Part shown: one piece after another, positions 56,141-64,000 of the stretch
Numbering within the stretch: the first letter of the stretch is position 1
Layout of the letters: each line of letters begins with the position of its first letter
DNA from: Vagococcus jeotgali
GTDB taxonomy: Bacteria; Bacillota; Bacilli; Lactobacillales; Vagococcaceae
DNA length: 64,000 nt
Assembly: GCF_035918315.1 (NCBI RefSeq)
Contig: NZ_CP142146.1
Span: 682,001-746,000 of the forward strand
Direction: 5' to 3'
Position numbers and translations under genes: made by a program
Notes under the pieces: model-generated
The model's database searches: none
Seen by the model: the letters and a program-made list of their open reading frames with translations, nothing else
What the model was told of the DNA's origin: nothing

Positions 56141-56256
56141 AGTAAACATAATTGAAATATAGTTGAAAGTTAATAGACTTTAAAAATAGCTATAAACCTT
56201 TATATGACAACTGTTTGGACAGTTTTTGAATAATGAAAAAATTAATGGGTTATTAC

Positions 56257-56321
56257 CGTGCATTACACGGTAAAGCTGCAAGAATCAAAGAAATCCGTCG
56301 TTAATAATTCGTTATTAATGA
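56257..56321 (+). repeat. Prophage attachment repeat, right (attR)
   Basis: 65 bases identical to 45690-45754. Preceding bases (TTATTAC) also resemble rplS except for a missing TTA codon. The repeat ends exactly where an ISL3 element starts (56322), so the original repeat could have been longer. Confidence 0.88.
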
Positions 56322-57812
56322 GGCTCTTCGTCAAATCGTGTTGATATTTAAAAATTGATAAAATAAGGGCATTAGAAGAAGGGGGATTTTTCCTCCTTCT
56401 TCTTTTTAATTAAATTGAAATGATTGGCCTTGAATAAGGAAAATCCGTCGCTTAAAAGTTAAGAAATTTCGGTAACCATAGGCTGTTCGTTTGATAGCTT
56501 TGATTCGGTTGTTAATTCCTTCTAAAAAACCATTTGAATAAGAATGATTTAAAGCATTGGTAACACCCTGCCTGAAGGTTCGGAATGTTTTGAATTTGGC
56601 TTTAAATTCCTTAGGAAGCTCATTAGAGATAGAATGGGTTAATTCTAAAAATAAGTCTGAATCCTTTGTTTCATAAGCATATTTTAACTCTTGTATATAA
56701 TCATATGCGATTTTTATAGTTGAGTTATAGGAAAGAAGTTCTTCAATGACACCAACTTGTGTCATACTTTTATTGAAAAGAGGATAATTACTATATGTAG
56801 TGGCACTTAATTGACTAGAGTCTTTTAAAAATAGTTTCCAATATTTTTTTATTCTCCGGTATTGTTTTGCTTCTTCATTATCATAACGTTTTAATTGATT
56901 CATTTCTTTTATTCTTAGTTGATTAAAAGAACGATTGATATGCTGAATGATATGGAATCTATCTGTCACAATCTCTGCATGTGGAAATATAGTTTTAAGA
57001 AGGCCACCGTAGTTGGCATTCATATCCATGACGAGAAACTTCACTTTTAACCGCTCTTTTCTGGAGTATTTCAGGAAGTACTTAATAAGAGAGAAGAGGC
57101 GTCTATCTGGTAAAATATCAATAATCTTTTTACTTTCAGCATCAGCACAAATAAAGCTCATACCAGATTGACATGACTTAGTTGATTTAAATTCATCGAC
57201 ACATAGTACTTTTGGTAGATGTTGAAAGTTGGTTAGACAGTGGTTGGTAAAGTCGTATAAAACACGTTGTACCGTGTTATCAGAAACATGATGAAATCTA
57301 GCAATCTCTTTTCTTGAACGATCTTCTTTCAAATCTAAGGCGATTTGATACTTTAATGTTTTCGATATATGACAATAGTCATCGACTAACGCAGTATCAG
57401 CACTGAATGTTGTATGGCATTCTTTACATAGATATCGTTCTCTTTTAAGTTCTAAATAAGTTGTGACCCTATTAAACTCCGGTAGTTGTGTTTTAGTAGT
57501 ATAAGTACCATTTTTAACACACGTATTCTGATGACAAGAGGGGCATATTCTGTCTGGAGACGTTAGTCTTCCCCTTATTATATTTGAGCGTCTACCTCTA
57601 ATAGTAGCCTCAGTTAACCAATCTTTTTCAAAAATAATAGATTTGTCTGTTAAATTAAGTCATTTTCTAGTATGATTATCCATGGGAACATCCTCCTGAT
57701 CATTTGGTTTTTGGCGACTTTATTTTATCATGTTTGGATGTTCCTTTTTGTATTTAAAAACAAAAAATCGTATTAATGGAAACTATCCATCAACACGATT
57801 TATTATAGATCC
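56322..57812 (-). mobile_element. ISL3-family element
   Basis: Ends are 24-bp inverted repeats, GGCTCTTCGTCAAATCG (56322 onward) and an inverted copy ending 57812, sharing AAATCGTGTTGAT. The flanking octamers (ATTAATGA and ATTTTTTT) match only partly. Right next to attR. Confidence 0.85.
56406..57683 (-). pseudogene. ISL3 transposase with nonsense codon 8
   Basis: From ATG 57683 (RBS AGGAGGA) the frame reads MDNHTRK, TGA (57660-57662), then LNLTDKSIIFEK without a break to 56406. The N-terminal zinc ribbon (CPSCHQNTC, CKECHTTF) and the DDE catalytic domain are otherwise complete (Asp in VLCVDEFKS, Asp in LVMDMNANYG, Glu in SNGFLEGINNR). The only start after the stop is TTG 57332, beyond the zinc ribbon. 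Probably inactive. Confidence 0.85.
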
Positions 57813-57842
57813 ATTTTTTTGCAACCGATTCCCTTAATAATC

Positions 57843-59563
<1,721 letters not shown>

Positions 59564-59569
59564 AATAGT

Positions 59570-59596
59570 AGGATTGTATATTTGTTTAATCGAAAT
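59570..59596. repeat. 27-bp target duplication of IS1202-like copy 1 (left)
   Basis: Identical to 61090-61116. A 27-bp duplication is the known size for IS1202 of Streptococcus pneumoniae, which supports the family assignment. Confidence 0.85.
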
Positions 59597-61089
59597 TGTC
59601 AATCGAACATAAAAATGTCCCAAAATGAGGGCTCACATTAGCGCAATCTTTACTGCGTAAAACTTGCACTAATGTGACCATTATTGGTAAAATAAGGTAC
59701 TTTTTGTTTCAGGCTGTTTTTTCAGCCTCATATTCTTCGATAGTACGGTCAATACTTTGAAGATACCTTTTGAAAGACTCAAGTTTCCACGGATGTGACT
59801 GTGGTGGAATGTACTTGCGTCTTTCTTTTTTTATATCTGAAGAAACCCCATCAAACTCTTTTGAATAGGTCTCATGGGTTTTTAATCGTCTAGTAGGATA
59901 AATTTTTTCTGCTATATTAACATAAATCTCCCCGTTAAAAGCTTTTATAATTAATGCTTTTGTTTTCCTTGTAAAATATTTGTCGCTACTACCTTCCGTT
60001 GGAAGATAACATTTATTTTGATACTTAATATGATGGCCATTATCGACGATACGATGAGAGACAGTAGATAGAAATTGATTAGCCTCCTCTATAGAATGTA
60101 TATTTGCTATCTCAAGATCAACAGGCAATCTTGACTACACTGTCTCATTTAAACGTTCTACACGACCTTTTGCTTGAGGAATAGAGGATGTTTTTATGTC
60201 AATACCTAATTGATGACAAGCAAACCCAAACTGCGTGAACGTATCTTCTTCTACAGCTTTTGTTGATTTTTTGTTGTACTAAAAGACGGTTCGTTTATCT
60301 GTTAGAAAAGTGGCAGGAATCCCTTGTTTTGTCAGAATTTGATGAAGAACATGGTAATAACCATTGAGCGTTTCCTGTTGGTCAAAATAAGCGCCAACAA
60401 TATTACCTGATGCGTCGTCAATAGCTAAATGAAGATGAGTTATTTGATTTCCAAACCAATTATATGAACTAGCATCTAATTGAATTAATTCTCCTTTGTA
60501 TTTTTTTCTAGGTCGACTAGGATGGGTCTTTTCAGGGAGTTCTAGGTAGTCTTCAGCTCTTGGAACCAATAGGTTTTCTGATTGTTTGGTTTGTTGACCT
60601 TCTTGCTTTATTAATTGTTTGAGTCTTCTTTTTGTCTTTTTTTGAGCTTTTGGTGAAAGTATTTTTGCTTTGTACAGGATGCTTCTAATTGTAGTATCTG
60701 TATAACAGATATGATGGTCGTTTTTCAGTATTTCAGTAAAATGCCTAATATTTGGTTTAATACTAAACGATTGATAACTAGTGATTATTTGTTGTTTTAC
60801 TTTTTTCAGGCACAGAGTGCTTATTTTTTCTCCCTCGATTTTTATGGACAAATGCTGATTTACCATTTTCCCTGTATGATTTCACTAAACGGTTAATTTG
60901 TCGTATAGATAAATTAAGTTCAACACTAGCTCTCTTTTTTTTGTTTTTTATTTTCAGCGACAGCTTTAATAACTTGATACTTTTTGGTTTCATTCCTTGT
61001 TAGATTTATCCTTTTCATAAAGTTATTTTATCATTTTGGGACATTTTGTCTTTCGACCTACTTAGGACATTATCACTTTCGAATGATAT
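59597..61089 (-). mobile_element. IS1202-like (ISNCY) element, decayed copy 1
   Basis: About 25-bp inverted ends sharing AATGTCC. It carries an internal deletion of about 110 bp near 60065 relative to copy 2 and several point changes that break the transposase. Flanked by the 27-bp repeat. Confidence 0.88.
59709..61018 (-). pseudogene. IS1202-like transposase, broken
   Basis: Compared with copy 2 it has an extra T near 60807 (frameshift), a stop in place of Glu near 60280 (CTAAAA for CTCAAA), another stop near 60135, and the internal deletion. The fragments otherwise match copy 2 closely. Confidence 0.88.
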
Positions 61090-61116
61090 AGGATTGTATA
61101 TTTGTTTAATCGAAAT
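61090..61116. repeat. 27-bp target duplication between the two IS1202-like copies
   Basis: Second copy of the 27-bp repeat. IS copy 2 starts directly after it, but no third copy follows copy 2. Confidence 0.85.
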
Positions 61117-62707
61117 ATGTCAATCGAACATAAAAATGTCCCAAAATGAGGGCTCACATTAGCGCAATCTTTACTGCGTAAAACTTGCACTAATGTGACC
61201 ATTATTGGTAAAATAAGGTACTTTTTGTTTCAGGCTGTTTTTTCAGCCTCATATTCTTCGATAGTACGGTCAATACTTTGAAGATACCTTTTGAAAGACT
61301 CAAGTTTCCACGGATGTGACTGTGGTGGAATGTACTTGCGTCTTTCTTTTTTTATATCTGAAGAAACCCCATCAAACTCTTTTGAATAGGTCTCGTGGGT
61401 TTTTAATCGTCTAGTAGGATAAATTTTTTCTGCTATATTAACATAAATCTCCCCGTTAAAAGCTTTTATAATTAATGCTTTTGTTTTTCTTGTAAAATAT
61501 TTGTCGCTACTACCTTCCATTGGAAGATAAAATTTATTTTGATACTTAATATGATGGCCATTATCGACTATACGATGAGAGACAGTAGCTAGTAATAAAT
61601 TAATTTCAGCTGTTGTAGGAGAAGTTTCATAAACACTTTCTGCAGTTTTGTGACCAAATTGTCGATTAAACTTTCGAATCCATACAGATAGAAATTGATT
61701 AGCCTCCTCTATAGAATGTATATTTGCTATCTCAAGATCAACAGGCAATCTTGATTGCACTGTCCCATTTAAACGTTCTACACGACCTTTCGCTTGAGGA
61801 ATAGAGGATGTTTTTATGTCAATACCTAATTGATGACAAGCAAACCCAAACTGCGTGAACGTATCTTCTTCTACAGCTTTTGTTGATTTTCTGTTGTACT
61901 CAAAGACGGTTCGTTTATCTGTTAGAAAAGTGGCAGGAATCCCTTGTTTTGTCAGAATTTGATGAAGAACATGGTAATAACCATTGAGCGTTTCCTGTTG
62001 GTCAAAATAAGCGCCAACAATATTACCTGATGCGTCGTCAATAGCTAAATGAAGATGAGTTATTTGATTTCCAAACCAATTATATGAACTAGCATCTAAT
62101 TGAATTAATTCTCCTTTGTATTTTTTTCTAGGTCGACTAGGATGGGTCTTTTCAGGGAGTTCTAGGTAGTCTTCAGCTCTTGGAACCAATAGGTTCTCTG
62201 ATTGTTTGGTTTGTTGACCTTCTTGCTTTATTAATTGTTTGAGTCTTCTTTTTGTCTTTTTTTGAGCCTTTGGTGAAAGTATTTTTGCTTTGTACAGGAT
62301 GCTTCTAATTGTAGTATCTGTATAACAGATATGATGGTCGTTTTTCAGTATTTCAGTAAAATGCCTAATATTTGGTTTAATACTAAACGATTGATAACTA
62401 GTGATTATTTGTTGTTTTACTTTTTCAGGCACAGAGTGCTTATTTTTTCTCCCTCGATTTTTATGGACAAATGCTGATTTACCATTTTCCCTGTATGATT
62501 TCACTAAACGGTTAATTTGTCGTATAGATAAATTAAGTTCAACACTAGCTCTCTTTTTTTGTTTTTTATTTTCAGCGACAGCTTTAATAACTTGATACTT
62601 TTTGGTTTCATTCATTGTTAGATTTATCCTTTTCATAAAGTTATTTTATCATTTTGGGACATTTTGTCTTTCGACCTACTTAGGACATTATCACTTTCGA
62701 ATGATAA
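61117..62707 (-). mobile_element. IS1202-like (ISNCY) element, complete copy 2
   Basis: Ends match those of copy 1; the element is about 1590 bp. It lies in tandem with copy 1, separated only by the 27-bp repeat. Its right end abuts the -35 box of the secG promoter. Confidence 0.88.
61230..62636 (-). CDS. IS1202-like transposase (ISNCY family)
   Basis: An intact 468-residue transposase: N-terminal HTH (KKRASVELNLSIRQINRLV), a catalytic core with Asp in LIQLDASSYNWFG, Asp in LAIDDASGNIVGAYFD and Glu in KGRVERLNGTVQ, then a C-terminal Mu-type beta domain. The family is that of S. pneumoniae IS1202. Confidence 0.9.
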   Translation of the reverse strand: MKRINLTMNETKKYQVIKAVAENKKQKKRASVELNLSIRQINRLVKSYRENGKSAFVHKNRGRKNKHSVPEKVKQQIITSYQSFSIKPNIRHFTEILKNDHHICYTDTTIRSILYKAKILSPKAQKKTKRRLKQLIKQEGQQTKQSENLLVPRAEDYLELPEKTHPSRPRKKYKGELIQLDASSYNWFGNQITHLHLAIDDASGNIVGAYFDQQETLNGYYHVLHQILTKQGIPATFLTDKRTVFEYNRKSTKAVEEDTFTQFGFACHQLGIDIKTSSIPQAKGRVERLNGTVQSRLPVDLEIANIHSIEEANQFLSVWIRKFNRQFGHKTAESVYETSPTTAEINLLLATVSHRIVDNGHHIKYQNKFYLPMEGSSDKYFTRKTKALIIKAFNGEIYVNIAEKIYPTRRLKTHETYSKEFDGVSSDIKKERRKYIPPQSHPWKLESFKRYLQSIDRTIEEYEAEKTA

Positions 62708-62736
62708 TTGGCAAATAAAAAAAAGTATGATATAAT
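62708..62736 (+). promoter_or_regulatory. Promoter of secG
   Basis: TTGGCA (62708-62713), 17 bases, TATAAT (62731-62736). The -35 begins one base after the end of IS1202-like copy 2. Confidence 0.75.
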
Positions 62737-62774
62737 GAATAGATAATTATATGACCAAGATGAGGAGAGTTATT

Positions 62775-63011
62775 ATGTATCAATTCTTACTGACTGTAAT
62801 GTTAATTTTATCCGTATTAATTATTATTGCAGTTATCATGCAACCAAGTAAACAAAACAGCGCTGCTAGTGCCTTTTCAGGTGGGGCAAGTGAATTGTTC
62901 GGTAAAGCAAAAGCACGTGGATTTGAAGCATTTATGAAAAGAGCAACAACGGTATTAGGTGTTGCTTGGGTAGCAGTGGCTATTGGTTTAGCCTTTTTAT
63001 CCTCAAAATAA
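62775..63011 (+). CDS. secG: Preprotein translocase subunit SecG
   Basis: A 78-residue membrane subunit of the SecYEG channel with two helices: MYQFLLTVMLILSVLIII and TVLGVAWVAVAIGLAFL, joined by the conserved SGGASELFGKAKARGFEAFM loop. ATG 62775 has GAGGAGAG upstream. The order secG-esterase-rnr is standard in Enterococcus and Bacillus. Confidence 0.95.
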   Translation: MYQFLLTVMLILSVLIIIAVIMQPSKQNSAASAFSGGASELFGKAKARGFEAFMKRATTVLGVAWVAVAIGLAFLSSK

Positions 63012-63019
63012 TATCATGT

Positions 63020-63048
63020 AGTCTCCTGTTATGACAGGGGACTTTTTT
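63020..63048 (+). terminator. Intrinsic terminator of secG
   Basis: AGTCTCCTGT pairs with ACAGGGGACT, loop TATG, with T residues after it. Confidence 0.85.
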
Positions 63049-63081
63049 ATTGGTACAATGATATAAAAAGAGAGGAAGATG

Positions 63082-63828
63082 ATGTTGAAACCAGAATCTT
63101 TATATATCAAAAAAAGCAATAAAGCAGTATTAATCTTTCATGCTTATACAGGTAGCCCCAATGATGTTAGGTCTCTAGCTAGGAAAATCGAGCGAGAAGG
63201 CTACTCAATATATACACCCATGTTTTCAGGACACGGAACACAAGACCCTATGAATATTTTGAACCAAACTGGAGATGACTGGCTAAGTGATGCTCATGAA
63301 GCGATGAATTTCTTAGTGAGTGAAGGTCATGATGACATTGCAGTATTTGGTTTATCCATGGGTGGTGTGTATGCGATGAAATTAATAGAATCTTACCCTG
63401 ATATTTTTGTTGGGGGAGGATCATTTTCTTCTCCTTTAGTCCCAGATGAGATGATTAATATTTACCCAAGCTTTTTAAAATATTGTGAGTACCTTTATGG
63501 TCAATCAGGCTTAGCTGGTATTGAGCTAGCTAACAAAATAGAAAACATAAAAGAACCATTAAAAAAACAGATGAAAGAGATAAATCAGGTAACAGAAACG
63601 GTAGAACTATCTTTACATTATGTGGAAAAACCAATTTTTCTAGCTCAATCTGGAAAAGATGAGTTAATTAATGCTCAAGCTGTTTATAAAGCAGCAAGTA
63701 AATTGACTCACGCATTAGTTGAAACACATTGGTATCCAAATAGTACACATGTGATTACAATAAGTAAAGATAAGTTTAAATTTGAAAAAGATGTCATTCA
63801 TTTTATTCATCAGTTACCTTGGAAGTAG
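63082..63828 (+). CDS. est: Carboxylesterase (alpha/beta hydrolase)
   Basis: A 248-residue serine hydrolase of the Est30 type that lies between secG and rnr in many Firmicutes. The oxyanion region is LIFHAYTGSPNDV, the nucleophile Ser is in FGLSMGGVYA, acid Asp in QSGKDELINA and His in PNSTHVI. ATG 63082 is five bases after AGAGGA. It hydrolyses short to medium acyl esters; the natural substrate is unknown. Confidence 0.9.
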   Translation: MLKPESLYIKKSNKAVLIFHAYTGSPNDVRSLARKIEREGYSIYTPMFSGHGTQDPMNILNQTGDDWLSDAHEAMNFLVSEGHDDIAVFGLSMGGVYAMKLIESYPDIFVGGGSFSSPLVPDEMINIYPSFLKYCEYLYGQSGLAGIELANKIENIKEPLKKQMKEINQVTETVELSLHYVEKPIFLAQSGKDELINAQAVYKAASKLTHALVETHWYPNSTHVITISKDKFKFEKDVIHFIHQLPWK

Positions 63829-63837
63829 GAGAAAACT

Positions 63838-64000
63838 ATGGAAAAAACAATTAAAACAAATATTATTGAGGCAATGGCTTCAAGTAAAAAGAAGTCATTT
63901 TCAATTGAAGAACTATCAGAGATGTTAGGACTACAAAAAAGTGATGATTTCAGAGAATTAGTACAAATTATTGCTCAAATGGAGCGTGAGAAATTAGTTG
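63838..64000 (+). CDS. rnr: Ribonuclease R, 5' part (runs off the window)
   Basis: The first 54 residues, MEKTIKTNIIEAMASS and an HTH-like SIEELSEMLGLQKSDDF, match the N-terminal RNB-type HTH domain of RNase R, a 3'-5' exoribonuclease. RBS AGGAG overlaps the end of the esterase gene. Position after secG-est supports it. The rest lies beyond the window. Confidence 0.85.
   Translation, partial: MEKTIKTNIIEAMASSKKKSFSIEELSEMLGLQKSDDFRELVQIIAQMEREKLV

Larger units (their letters stand above)
45690..56321. mobile_element. Decayed prophage integrated in the 3' end of rplS
   Basis: Bounded by a 65-bp repeat. It keeps a phage-like immunity module on the minus strand (CI, ImmA/IrrE-like metalloprotease, lipoproteins), Cro, small terminase and the first half of large terminase. 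No integrase, replication, head, tail or lysis genes remain. One IS256 and two IS30 copies, all without target duplications, sit at the points where blocks are missing, so IS-linked deletions probably removed them. The element is not expected to be inducible. Confidence 0.82.

Overview
The window is low-GC Gram-positive chromosomal DNA from Lactobacillales, most likely Enterococcaceae (an Enterococcus- or Vagococcus-like organism). The family is inferred from protein character and gene order: a sigma-54-controlled mannose PTS with ManO, rpoE/fba/murA/rho/rpmE2, rimM-trmD-rplS, and secG-esterase-rnr. The species is not determinable from the sequence alone.

Layout. 1-7990: LevR-type sigma-54 activator, mannose-family PTS operon (IIB, IIAB, IIC, IID, ManO) behind a clear -24/-12 promoter, then a MupG-like phosphomuramidase. 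8008-13908: an insertion-sequence (IS) island around guaC. 13924-24405: housekeeping genes (HAD phosphatase, HD phosphohydrolase, LipL, YwiB, RpoE, aldehyde dehydrogenase, Fba, MurA, Rho, L31 type B). 24621-28656: a broken XRE regulator, two ISs and a small membrane-protein gene cut by one of them. 28773-37927: NadE, an LtaS-family enzyme, a P-type ATPase behind a candidate Mn riboswitch, a GNAT enzyme and a second P-type ATPase. 38039-43330: a SAM hydrolase/ECF transporter operon with three independent lesions. 43463-45737: lipoprotein, RimM, TrmD, L19. 45690-56321: a decayed prophage between 65-bp direct repeats derived from the 3' end of rplS. 56322-62707: an ISL3-family element, a frameshifted alpha-glucosidase and two tandem IS1202-like elements. 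62708-64000: secG, esterase and the start of rnr.

ISs occupy roughly a quarter of the window: four 1522-bp IS256-family copies, four 1241-bp IS30-family copies, one IS905-like element, one ISL3 element and two IS1202-like elements. Several chromosomal genes are broken by point mutations or insertions, so the region looks like a genome in active IS expansion and gene decay. Target duplications are visible for several copies and missing from others, which marks where deletions took place.

The least explained segment is the roughly 650-base non-coding stretch before the terminase genes (52944-53600). It holds several hairpins, two related terminator-like hairpins, and an RNA whose ends fold as a tRNA-Leu-like acceptor, D and T arm, but whose anticodon region is expanded by about 80 nt.
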